NCBI GenBank assembly: GCA_002964805.2
Contig: PUDQ02000058.1
Coordinates: forward strand, 285,277 to 349,276
Origin: Trametes villosa
Lineage: Eukaryota; Basidiomycota; Agaricomycetes; Polyporales; Polyporaceae
Reading direction: 5' to 3'
DNA length: 64,000 nucleotides
Program-made: the position numbers and the translations under genes
The notes under the pieces: model-generated
The model's input: the letters and a program-made list of their open reading frames with translations, nothing else
Databases searched by the model: none
Told to the model about the DNA's origin: nothing
Shown here: positions 35,690-46,097 of the stretch, piece after piece
Position numbering within the stretch: the stretch's first letter is position 1
Layout: the number at the start of each line of letters is the position of its first letter

Positions 35690-36599
35690 CGGCTTCGTCG
35701 GAACCTAGCGTTGTGTCCCGAGTGTCATAGCTGCTCCTATGTACATCGTATATGCTCTGGTATGCTCCAAGCGTCTGTATAAATCTATTGACGAGTCAGG
35801 GCAGCTTTTGTGCAATCCGCACGCTGCAGTTATCGGTCAACCAGCGCGGACAGTTGTAGCGCCCAGCGCGATGCGCCGCATCGCAGGCGTCTCCAAATTT
35901 AGGCCATGTTGTTCTCTCCTCCGACTTCAAATGCTCAGGAACTGCGCGACGGTGTACGAGGGTCTTAAATTCTTGCCGACTCGTCACCCTCGTTGGCACA
36001 GGCTGAGGGCGCCCGGCGACGTTGTTGTGCCATCTTTCGGTGTGAAGCGTGGAACCCTTCACTTCGCATGTCCCACCCCTCTGTACAACTCATGCCTGAG
36101 CTAATCAACGTCTCCGACTACATAGGCCGTTTCCAAGTGATCCGCAACGCACCGCGGTTCTGGAATCAACAATACCGCCCTCACGGTGCTGCTTACATCA
36201 CTTGTCGAGGCCCAACTTCTATCCCCGCCCCATCGCCATGTGCTCAAGAAGGTCTTTCCCGTTGCCTTCCGTGGGATTCTGGTCCCAAAATTTCACCATC
36301 TGACTCACCGTCGGAACACCCTCGTGGCATCGTGATACCGAGCGCAGACATACACAAGCGTTCGCCCTCATCAGGAAACGGGCACAATCGCCCCGCTGTA
36401 ACAGCCAACTCCGCTCAACATGGTACGCCAGGGTCTTTCTCCGAGGTAGTGCGAACAAAAGCTGACGCAGCCGCCCGCTAAATCGGATATAGGTCAGAGA
36501 CGCTTTGGCGTCGCGATGTAGATCTACGCTCTACCCTTGAGCTTCGCATTTGCGTCGTCTTCTTGTTGCCACATAGTAGGCCCTCATATCGCAGCTTCA
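35690..36599. other. Intergenic upstream of B2
   Basis: Open frames 35993-36481 (+) and 36219-36458 (-) have no recognisable family or splice support. No similarity to the region upstream of B1 was noticed. Confidence 0.4.
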
Positions 36600-37585
36600 A
36601 TGGCTTCGCATGCTGTCAACCGTCAAGGCACCCAGGCTTCAGTGTTTGACTCCAACGCTACCTGGCCGGTAGGCGGTCACTCTCACTGTTCTGCTCCCCC
36701 AAGCTTACAAAAAACTGTATAGATCTCCCCGGACAGGGCAGGTGCTTCGAAGACGTGGCTGGTTCTCACAGAAGACGTGCCCAGCTCGCCGCAGTTTAAA
36801 GCAGGGACGCCAGTACTCCTTAACGACAGACTCAGCGAACGGGAGAGCCCACGAACACCCGTACGTCACGCCCGAATCCATAACGGCGCATCGCACCTCA
36901 TCCTAATTTCACTCTCGCTAGTATCCCGGTTACTCGCCCACGGCAGAGACACGGAAAAACCTACCGATATATCGTTTCAGGACGTTGGTCTCTAAACGCA
37001 CGACAGTGGCGCTCAAGACAGGCGACGGAGTCTTTGGGGGCCGCCCAGTCACGTCGAACATGATATCTCTCCGAAGACCCAGAGAGGGCAGACCCGCGCC
37101 AAGCAATACCCTGTTCGCTGATAACCAAATGGTGAGCCTCTCTCAGTCCACCCCGTTTTGCGCGCGACGCCCTGACCTGTCGGCCGCTTCAGGTCTATGT
37201 CGTCGACCCCGAATTCCCCGCCGTGGGCAATCAACTCATTGGTTTCTACCGGGTCCCGGTCGGTACGCGCGTCAAGGTCGTGCATGCTACTTCTCGCGAT
37301 GTCAGTGTTGGACGTCGACCTTCGTCGCTGCATGTGTACTGTACTAACGACATATACGTGTTGCGTGGTCAGGGCCCGTATAGGGTGAAAGCGAGCGACT
37401 CCACATCCCCGGGCAATGCACTCTACGTCGTGTCTGTCGCCCTCGAGGTAGAAGAAAGGGAGTGGGTGACCTGCCAGTTCGCAGCGGATTACTACGGCTT
37501 CCGTATGCCCCGACAGGCCGACATGCACGCGATCGAGGACCTCATCGGCTCGCCACCGCCTCCGCAGGTGGTGTCGTGGGAGTAG
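36600..37585 (+). CDS. Orphan protein B2 (paralogue of B1)
   Basis: No family recognised. ATG at 36600 (MASHAVNRQGTQASVFDSN, exon 1 ending TWP). Exon 2 has ISPDRAGASKTWLVLTEDVP and ends ESPRTP. Exon 3 has TLVSKRTTVALKTGDGVFGG and ends FADNQM. Exon 4 has VYVVDPEFPAVGNQLIGFYR and ends VKVVHATSRD. Exon 5 has GPYRVKASDSTSPGNALYVV and SVALEVEEREWVTCQFAADY, ending PPQVVSWE with TAG at 37583-37585. Five exons with introns in the same places as B1. Predicted soluble and beta-rich by eye; function unknown. It lies just upstream of K5 and K6, on the opposite strand. Confidence 0.65.
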
Positions 37586-38186
37586 TGCACCTGATGCACC
37601 CACCGAGCCCGCAGCGCGGGGGTTCGGCGCGGGGGGTCCAGGTATGGAAGGATGACCTATCCCCGCATCTGTAGCCAACTTCACCACCCGATGCTCGACT
37701 TGAATGGACGTTGTTGACGTCCCCGTCGATGTAACCTGTACTGGTATATTTGTCTCGCTATCACCGCGCAAATCGCTCTGAATACGATTGCTTTTGTTGC
37801 TTTTTCAAGGCGGTCTCTTGCGCTGTGCCAGCGCGGGATATCGTCTCTCCGAGCAATATGCAGTCAAACCCACTGGGTATAGGGTAAGCCCCGATGAGAA
37901 TCGCTGTCAGTTCCGTACTCAAGTTGGAATTTGGGAGCCTTTCTTCGCATGTTGTTCGCGCTAAATACACGAAGCAGCACTCGAGTCTTGTAGCGGTGGT
38001 AGCCTCGTGCATCGGCATCGTGGCGTTGATCCGTGAGCAAAACTGGGCCCATGTCATAGGCCGAGATGGATTATAACAGACGCGTAAGGGGCACGTAGGC
38101 AGGTTGCCGACGGAGAGCCCTGGCTCGGGGCTGCAATAGCACATAACAAACACAGTGAGAACTCCTGTACGGCCCGTCGGTCTTCG
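37586..38186. other. Convergent intergenic B2/K5
   Basis: Between facing stops. No gene or repeat noticed. Confidence 0.45.
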
Positions 38187-39803
38187 TCACTTGCGCAGCA
38201 CGGAGCGCACGTAGCGGACAGTCCGCCATCCTATCGGCCACTGGCAGATGCGATCCAGGGCGCGGACTCCCCACGACCACGGCCTCGTTTCATAGTGTCT
38301 CCAAAGATTGTTGAAGCCCGGCGGCGTCCAGGCCCAGTATGCTCCCGGCGTCGCATCACGCTCGTGGTCATATTCCAATGACACGGTAGTGTTTTGCAGG
38401 TCGTCCGATAGGTGGGAGAGAATTGCGTCGAAGAAGATCAGCGATTCTTCCGCCGTGAAGCGATCCAGCGATATATGCGTGGTCATCTTGTCCAGAAGTG
38501 GGGCGAGCATCGGGACGGCGGTCACCACTCTCTGCGCAGCGCAATATGGTCAGTGGTTTCGCAACGCATCAGGGTAGCTTACTGACCGAGAGATGAACGC
38601 GATATATATTACCAAGGCATGCGACATCGTTCGCAAACGGGTTGTACACATGCTCACCCCGCCAGGCGTCCATACCGACATATGGTGATATAGCGATGCC
38701 CGCTTCGTCCGCAGGCCGGATGCACTCCCGCAGGGGGGTGTCCGGCGGGAATTGCGCGGACCCATTGAAGTCGAAGATGCAGTATTGTGCACCAGTAGTG
38801 CGTATGTGGTCGTCCACAATGCGGCGGCTGTCTTCGAACTGGCTGTCTGGGGTATAACAGTCCACGAGCATATTATGATCCGAGATGTCCTACCGACGAT
38901 GAGGGCAACATGTTAGTCTTGAATTTGAGATGTCTGAGGCCCCAGACTTACCCGATGCACGATACGGTAGGAGTGCAGTAGAGTGAGTCCCTGCGCTCGT
39001 ATGTCATTAGTTGGGGGTAAACGCTCCGCGCACCTAGGCTTACTTCGAGAGTGCAACGCATGAACCGCAGCGCATCCTTCACACGATTGATACGAGTCAG
39101 TTGGCGCAAGTCACCCCACCTGACTAATATGTCAGAGAGAATTGCGGGCTTGGCCACTACGGCACTGACCTGGGCATAACGACGAAGGCGTAGTTGAAAG
39201 GGGTATCAAGGATTGCGAGCGGGAGTAGAACCCCTACGCATCTGCCGTAGCCGACACGCTCTGCATGACGCAAGAGCGTTTCATATATGCGATACTCGTC
39301 GCTATTCGGCTTGATCATCTTCAACGCGACATCCCTGTTCATGGCGTCCTGCGCCCACAAGATTCTGTACTGCGGGATGTAATTCGTCAATCAGGCTGAA
39401 GGAGCAGCATAGCTCTCGGCGCCACCCACTGGAGGACCCCGAACGTCCCTAGAGTCCACGAAGTTCGCGTCCTTACGGACGCATGTCGCATATGGAGGTG
39501 ATGCGTATTCCGGTCCTGTGAACGGCGGCAAGCACCACCTCCACTCCCGGATTGGATATAGTGTGTAGCCGCGAGCGGCGAACCAGGGCCTACAACGATC
39601 CCAGTCCACGACGAACTGAAACGACTCTCCAAAGTCAAGGAAACCATCGGGTTGCGGCTGAAAAGTTGGGAGAGAGAGGCCTTGTCAGCAGGAGGAATGG
39701 CTCGCTGTAGGGCGCGCGAGAGACTTACGCCTGGCAATGAGGTTAGTGGATCGACTGGGATTTCGGGTGGGGGCTCCCACGACTCGTCGTTATTTGAAGA
39801 CAT
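38187..39803 (-). CDS. Kinase-like protein K5
   Basis: Start at ATG 39803 (MSSNNDESWEPPPEI, then DPLTSLPG); an upstream in-frame ATG at 39824 is possible. After an intron comes the N-terminal motif WDRCRPWFAARGYTLYP and PPYATCVRKD. The N-lobe reads DVALKMIKPNSDEYRIYETL (VAIK Lys and a candidate alpha-C Glu) and VLLPLAILDTPFNYAFVVMP. The catalytic loop HR|DISDHNMLVDCY is split by an intron (about 38892-38951). CIFDFNGSAQFPP has DFN in place of DFG. NPFANDVACLGNIY is the alpha-F segment. The tail RPWSWGVRALDRICQWPIGW ends VRSVLRK, stop at 38187-38189. It forms a subgroup with K6 (LVDCY, DFN, DPLTSLP). Confidence 0.75.
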
Positions 39804-40373
39804 CAGAGGAAGTAGCGCTACCACGGCTTAGCGGTAAGTATAAAGCGTCCAATGCGACAACGAGCGTAGTCGTAGTGTTGAGCAGAGTCTCGTTCGTCGC
39901 GGTTGCAATACAAGTCGAACATACCAACGCGTATCACTACCACGGTCCCGTGACGACCAGATATCGGACTTCGTGCATGCTTCATCATAACTTCATGCAC
40001 CTGAGAAGTTAGTACTAGTTAGTAGTCCTGCTTGTAGTCTCGAATGTCTCGTTCAAACCAGCAGCTGCATCAAAATGCTTGCACTATCGCTGTCGGGTAA
40101 CCGACTCCTCTGAGGCGGGAGGACCCGGATGTTCGGTGCTGCAGCGTTCAGCTCTCGGCGACTCTGCATGGGAAATTTTCAAGTCCACGGAGTTGATTCG
40201 ACCCCTAGGCCACTTTGAATCCACAGGACCGGCACAAGCGGCGCGCGTGTATACACCGCATCTGTAGCGTATAGATGTATCGGGTGCTGTATGAGATGAT
40301 GGAAGCCCGCGAGAGTGTGTCCGAGTAGAAAGTCGCAGTACCGTGCGCGTGCCGCGGAAGGCTAGGTGCGAAG
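39804..40373. other. K5-K6 spacer
   Basis: Holds the K5 upstream region and the K6 3' flank. No gene or TATA box recognised on the relevant strand. Confidence 0.4.
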
Positions 40374-41964
40374 CTACCTCTGTAACACAGCACGCACGTA
40401 GCGAACGGCTCGCCATCCCCAAGGCCAAGAGCAGATACGGTCTATGACGCACAGCCCCCATGTCCACGGCATGGTCTGGTAATGACCCCAAAGCTCGACG
40501 AAGCCTGGGGGCGTCCACGACCAGTACCTCGCCGGCACCACATTCCAAGCGAAGTCCACTTCCAGAGAGACTGGTGCGTGCCGGACGTCATCCGATAACT
40601 CGGAATTGACAGCGTTCAGGAACGAAAGCGCTTCTTCTGCTGTGAAGCGGCGCGCGCTGTCGTGGTGAGTCATCCTGTCCAGGAGCGGGGCTAGCAACGG
40701 CACAAAGGCCACTACGCTCTGTACTCTTAGCCGTCAGCTCGTGCCAGATGTACGCCGCTTCAAGACGCACCGAGAACCAGACCTTGTACACGTTCCCAAT
40801 ACACGCCACATCGTATGCGAAGGGGTTGTATGCATGCTCGCCCAGGTCGATATCGGCGGGCTGGTACGCCGACGCGGTGATCGTGCTTTCATCCGCCGGC
40901 CGCAGATAGGTCCGGAGGGAAGCATCCGGCGACACCTGAATCGACGCATTGAAGTCGAAGATGCAATACTTCGCATCGGCCGTACGCCTATAGTTGTCGA
41001 GGATCGGCTGCATTTCTTGGATTGAGAGCTCTGGACTGTAGCAGTCCACGAGGAAATTTTGAATGGAGATATCCTAGATGCGGAGTGAGTCTAGCATCGT
41101 TGAGCTGTATATAGATTCAAGTTACTCGGTGGGAAATGCGATGTGAATGAAGCAGTGTGAGGCCCTGGAGCTGAGTGTGAGCCGCACGCGCGCCGCATAC
41201 AAGCTCGGAGCGGACCTTGAGAGTGCACTGCATGAACTGTAGCACATCCTTCACCGTGTCGATATGGGCGAGATCTCCTAAGTTGCCCCACCTTGCAAGC
41301 GCATGAGTAGACGCAGTGGATGGAAACCTTGATACCCACCTAGGCATAGCAACAAACGCATAATTAAAAGGGGTATCCAGGATAGCTAGTGGAAGTAAGA
41401 CTCCCGCGCATGTATCGGAGCAAGCATGTCCTGCGCAACGCAGAAGCGTGTGGTATATGCGATACTCGTCTCCGTCTGTTCTTAAAAGCTTCAGAGCAAT
41501 GTCGCGGTTCATAGAGTCTTGCGCCCATGCGATTCTCATCTATGAACGGTCCTCCATCAGCGTGGTCAAACAGCACCCTCAAGGAGGCGCCACTCACAGG
41601 AGGGGTAGGTGGGTACTCAGAGGTCAGGCTCGCGCGCACACACTTCGCGTACGGCAGGGGAGCAGGTGCTATGAACGGGGGCGGGTACCATGCTTTCGAG
41701 TAGCACCAGTCAGCTGGGAACCGTCGTGGATACAGCCGGTATCCACGGGCAGCAAGCCAAGTCTCGCAGGTATCCCATCTGAAGTGGAACGGCGCGCCAA
41801 ACTTCAGAAAGTCCTTCCTGGGAGGCTAGATACCGTTGAGTGAGGTTGAGCGATATATACTCGTGAGAGACACGCGAGCTACCTACGATTGGTAGTGACG
41901 TGAGCGGGTCAATCTCCGCCTCGAGCCCAGGCGGCCAATAATCTGGCTCGTCCTCCTCCATCAT
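40374..41964 (-). CDS. Kinase-like protein K6
   Basis: Start taken at ATG 41964 (MMEEDEPDYWPPGLEAEIDP, then LTSLPI); ATG 41976 is also in frame. Next come WDTCETWLAARGYRLYPRR and PLPYAKCVRA. The N-lobe has DIALKLLRTDGDEYRIYHTL and VLLPLAILDTPFNYAFVAMP. The catalytic loop HR|DISIQNFLVDCY is split by an intron (about 41074-41126). CIFDFNASIQVSP has DFN, and NPFAYDVACIGNVY follows. The tail MPWTWGLCVIDRICSWPWGW ends VRAVLQR, stop 40374-40376. Tandem sister of K5. It appears intact, with about seven introns. Confidence 0.75.
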
Positions 41965-42655
41965 AGCAAGCAGCACAGCGAGGTGTAGAAAATACTGGAG
42001 GCACTGAGTACAGCTAGAGGACGCGTAAAATCGTGGTTTTCTGGGCAGTTCGAGTTGTGGTTCAAGATTTAGTGCTTCGAGCGCGAAATGCCAGCGCGTA
42101 CATTGCCACGGTCCCGTGATTCCCGTAACGGCGCTCAGTCGAGACGCCCCAGCCTCTGGTCAAGTCGTTATACTTATTACTTGCACTTTTCCGGGCATGC
42201 AAAAACATAGCTCGACATTGGACGTGAGGAAAGCTGAGCCGTTTTATAGGGTTCAATTTCTACCAAAACGCATGGTGCAGCGGCATCGGGCTCGGCGAGC
42301 TTACTTGTATCTCCCGACATGGCCTCCGGGGAGCGGCGAGAACGTAGGGATCTGGCGTGTGCACACCGAGCGTCACTGGAAGCAAAGATCCCCAATACCA
42401 CTTGCACACACATACACCGCATGCGCAAGTAGTTTTGACGCGGAATGTAAGCCAAGCCACGAGAGATATCAACAAACACGGACATATGGTGGGTGCCGGC
42501 TGCGGTCAGCTCACCCACCGACAATATGTCCGATTACGGCGTCCAAGACGGACACAGCAACACGAGATCTAGACGCAGAAAGCGGTGAGTTAGCTGTAAG
42601 ATGCGCTAGAGCAGTGAAACACTCACAACCAAGACATGCGAAGCGAGGGCCATGC
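41965..42655. other. Intergenic
   Basis: Upstream of K6 and downstream of the F-box gene. Plus-strand open frames here run into the antisense of the F-box gene and are not credible. Nothing else seen. Confidence 0.45.
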
Positions 42656-43885
42656 TCACGCCCGCCGCGCTGCAACGTCCCCGCCGCCCGCGTAGCCCTT
42701 CCAGCACCCGCGCCCGCCCTCGATCCTCTCCATCCACTGCCCCTCCACGAGCTGTTCCCAATACCGCTGCTTTGCGCGCATCTCGCGCAACGTCCGCAAG
42801 CGCACGCTTCGTGTCGCATCGCATGCCGCGCCGATCGCGTTCACCGCCCCCATGAGCGCCACGTATTCCTTGTACGGCGCCCCGGAGGTCCCGGTGGAGG
42901 GTGGGGGCACCGAGTGTACGAGGACATGTTGCAACGCCGGGAGCGCAGGGCACGCATCGCCGTCCCCGTCGGCATCCACAAGCCTTCCCAAACCGGAGTA
43001 TGCGGCTGGTGCGGGCGCGGGGTCGTTGAGGCCGTCGCGCGGGTGAGGTAGCCCGAGCGCCCCGCGCAGGAAGTGCGGAAGGCAGTGAGCGTGCGTGTAT
43101 GTCGCGTTCGACACGCGCAGGTGTGTCAGGCCGGGCGCGAGGCGGTGGAGGTGCGCGAGCGCGTCGCCGAGCACAAAGTCGCGGTGTCGGCCGCAGACGA
43201 CGTGCAGGCGCTCGAGCGCGGGGAAGCGCGCAGGCGGCGGGGAGCTCGGTGTCGCGAATGTGGGCGTCTTCGGGGCGCCGGGTGATGATCCAGGGACGCG
43301 ATGTGGTGACGCGCCGAAGTGGCCTCCTGGGTGGAAGTGGAACGCCTTGTCTTCGTTGAGCATCACCGCGGCGCCCACGAGTAGAGTGAGCTCGCGGAGT
43401 CGGGGCAATGTGTGTCTGATGGCCGGCAATGCAAAGCCATCTGACTGCAAGAGCGCGAGCGTCCGCAGGTGTGGCGCTACGAGCGCGAGGAGAGCGGGGA
43501 CGAGTTCTAGAAACCGGTGATCCCAGGTCGCTTTGTCTTGCTCGCGAAGCCTCCGAGCGGTAATCCATTGCTCTGCACCCGAAGAATCTTCTGAACTGAG
43601 CTCCGAGCTGCAGTCCGATGGCGGAGGAATGGGGAAGGAGAGGAGAAGATGATGGACCTTGAGACGTCGGCCATCGTATCTCTCCTCGTAGCGTCTGGCA
43701 AACGCAAGAAACAGCTCGACCTGGGGAAGTGAGAAGAGCGACAGAGAGTAAAAGCGGACTGGGAGAGAGGCGTTGTAGAAGAGCTTGCAAGCTAGTGACA
43801 ATGACGTGCCGGTGTAGCCCCCGTCAGTGCATGCATAGTGGAAGATCTCTCGCCAGATCTCCAGGGGTAAGCGCGTCATGGCCAT
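42656..43885 (-). CDS. F-box domain protein
   Basis: Single-exon protein of 409 residues. The N-terminus MAMTRLPLEIWREIFHYACT is an F-box (LPLEIWREIF core), the Skp1-binding module of SCF ubiquitin ligases. The rest has loose leucine-rich pattern segments (LRTLALLQSDGFALPAIR; LPRLRELTLLVGAAV; FPALERLHVVCGRHRDF; LTHLRVSNA) that may form a degenerate LRR-like target-binding part. The C-terminus is QRYWEQLVEGQWMERIEGG. Basidiomycetes carry many such F-box/LRR-like proteins and the target cannot be guessed. A TATA box lies 75 bp upstream. Confidence 0.82.
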   Translation of the reverse strand: MAMTRLPLEIWREIFHYACTDGGYTGTSLSLACKLFYNASLPVRFYSLSLFSLPQVELFLAFARRYEERYDGRRLKVHHLLLSFPIPPPSDCSSELSSEDSSGAEQWITARRLREQDKATWDHRFLELVPALLALVAPHLRTLALLQSDGFALPAIRHTLPRLRELTLLVGAAVMLNEDKAFHFHPGGHFGASPHRVPGSSPGAPKTPTFATPSSPPPARFPALERLHVVCGRHRDFVLGDALAHLHRLAPGLTHLRVSNATYTHAHCLPHFLRGALGLPHPRDGLNDPAPAPAAYSGLGRLVDADGDGDACPALPALQHVLVHSVPPPSTGTSGAPYKEYVALMGAVNAIGAACDATRSVRLRTLREMRAKQRYWEQLVEGQWMERIEGGRGCWKGYAGGGDVAARRA

Positions 43886-44292
43886 GGAGGGAATGTGATA
43901 GTGAGGAGCGTCCGAGAGTACTTGACGCGTGCTCTGAACGCCCCGCCCATCCCGGACGTCTTATATGAGAGGATGGGCGGGTGTGGGTGAAGACGAGCGA
44001 AGTACCGCCTTGCCGCGGATTGATCTGGCGGTGAATCAACGGTCTCTTCATGAATCCTCATTTACTTACAGGCTGTCGTCGGGACCCGTCGCCGTGCTTA
44101 CCGCCGCACCGCCACCACGGCAGCTGAGCCCGATCGGGTGTGTCCGATCGCAAGTTAGTGCACGCAGCGGCCTGTGTAACACTGCGACTCGGGGAGCTCG
44201 AGGATGTGCTCGGGCGACACATATTGATTGATGACGGACGAAACAACGGGAGGGGTGCGAAGGGCGCTGATCGATCACCTGCGCAGTGCTTA
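43886..44292. other. Intergenic between the F-box gene and the MBL hydrolase
   Basis: F-box promoter with a TATA box; nothing else seen. Confidence 0.5.
43960..43965 (-). promoter_or_regulatory. TATA box of the F-box gene
   Basis: On the minus strand TATAAG in CTCATATAAGACG, about 75 bp upstream of the ATG. Confidence 0.5.
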
Positions 44293-45554
44293 CTACAACT
44301 TGAGGTCCACACGAACGGGGACGCGCAGGAAGATCCTCCCCTTGTCGTCCGGGGGCGGGAGTCGGCCAGCTCGGATGTTCACCTGCAGCGAGGGGTGGAG
44401 AAGCCGAGGAGCCCCTAGGACCGCGTCGCGCTCCTTGCGGAATTGTATGAACGCGGACGGCTCAGTGCCAGCCTTCACATGCTTGTTCCTCGCACGCTGA
44501 TCAGCAACGGTGGCGAAGCAGGTCTGATCGCGGTTCTGGGGGTAGTCATGCCCGACGTATAGCCGATAGTCCTCGGGCAGCGACAGCAGGCGTTGCATGG
44601 ACTGTGACAGGGTAGATTAGCTCCGTGGGTCTGAAACTAGGAATCTCGGGCTCGGCGCCTTACAGCATAGAGCTTCTCGACGTCCCCGCCTGGGAAGTCG
44701 GCGCGTGCCGAGCCTACGTCAGGCTGATTCCAAGTCAGTCGGCTATCGCGGGCTGAGATGTGGGCGACATACATTGAAGATCGAATCGCCAGTAAACACA
44801 GCTTTCCCAACAACATATCCAACGTGGTCGGGTGTGTGTCCAGGGAGGTGCATCACGTGACAGGTCAGAGAACCCAGCATGAACTCTTCGTTGTCCTGGA
44901 AGTACACGTCGAAGGCGTCTTCAAGGGACGAGGATTCAAGACCATAGATAGGGGCGAAGGTGTTCTGCACCATCTTGATGCGCTGGCCGATACAGACAGA
45001 GACGTCGCCCTCCAACTGTTGCTTCAGGTACTGAGCGGCGGTAAGGTGATCCGCGTGGGCGTGCGTCTCACTAAATCCGAGTCAAATGAGCTGTTATCGC
45101 ACGCGCAGGATGTTATCACTCACAGAATCCGGGTTACACGCAGCTTGTTCTGCTCGATGAAGGACACCAGCCCGTCCGCCGTCTCCGTCGAGATGGAGCC
45201 AGAGTTCGGGTCGTAATCGAGGACGGGGTCAACTAGGACTGCTTCGGAAGTCTTGGGGTCGACGACGATGTATTGCCAGGTTGAGGTCGCCTTCTCAAAG
45301 AAGGTATACACCGTCGGCGTGGTATCAGGGTCTGCGCTGACGTGCCGCCTCCAAGGCTCCGCGGGCGGAACCTGATTTGCACTGGCCCGCGACACGCGCG
45401 TACCGGTGGCTGCAGATCCGCGCGTAGATGAAGACGAAGAGGCGGCACTATAAGCTCTCGCTTGAACAGACAGAGCACGGCACATCGAAGTAGTACGGGC
45501 CTGGAAGAGACGAGCACTAGGACAGAGAGCGCGCAGGATAGGGGCTTTGCACAT
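44293..45554 (-). CDS. Mitochondrial MBL-fold hydrolase, persulfide-dioxygenase-like
   Basis: Metallo-beta-lactamase-fold protein of the ETHE1/Blh type, which in characterised members oxidises glutathione persulfide in sulfide catabolism. The N-terminus MCKAPILRALCPSARLFQ, rich in Arg/Ser/Ala, looks like a mitochondrial presequence. Then VYTFFEKATSTWQYIVVDP and AVLVDPVLDYDP. The metal motif L|ETHAHADHLTAAQYLKQQ is split by an intron near 45070-45122. HVMHLPGHTPDHVGYVV and FTGDSIFN|PDVGSARADFPGG complete metal binding and the Blh-type signature. YRLYVGHDYP supplies the last His. It ends FLRVPVRVDLKL, stop 44293-44295. Four or five exons. Confidence 0.88.
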
Positions 45555-46097
45555 CTTGTCCGGTGGCGGGTGGTGAAGTCGGGGATGTGGTGGTACTCAC
45601 GATGAAGCGTATCATGCAGACTTATACTGGGGAGGAAGTTCGAGGCAATCGGAATTGAACGCGAAGAGCGGAGCCTAGTACGTATAGCCGTGCCCCCAAT
45701 TCCGAATAACCAGGGTAGACAGCGCCGCTGACATACCCTCCACGGATTGCCAGGTCTCGAAGCCTCTGCACAGCGCAGTTGTTGGTACCAAGCAAGCTCG
45801 CATTCGACTCGAGAACGACAACCAGAAGACGAGCAGTCCAACGTCGCGACCAGTGAAAAAGCACATCTCGCAAGCGCGGGCGCAGCGCCGAATCCTGCTG
45901 ATCCGGCACAGCCACGGGACCCCTCCTCAATTCGGAAATGGCGAGAAGGTTGCCGCACGGGCTCCTGAGCCCACTGGGCCCACTATGAACGCATCCGGGG
46001 CTTTCTCGAGGCAGGAAATCATATTCGTACACGACCGGAGTTGAGACTACAGTACAAGGGAAGACAACACCATTTTGTGCCCGGACTCCTTGGCAAC
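45555..46097. other. Intergenic between the MBL hydrolase and the mannanase
   Basis: Contains the MBL hydrolase TATA box. Minus-strand open frames have no family signal. Confidence 0.45.
45621..45626 (-). promoter_or_regulatory. TATA box of the MBL hydrolase gene
   Basis: Minus-strand TATAAG in CCAGTATAAGTCTG, about 67 bp upstream of the ATG at 45554. Confidence 0.5.

Noticed and set aside
42606..43790. 394-codon minus-strand open frame overlapping the F-box gene
   Set aside because: A shadow frame of the GC-rich F-box gene; Arg/Pro/Ala-rich with no domain.
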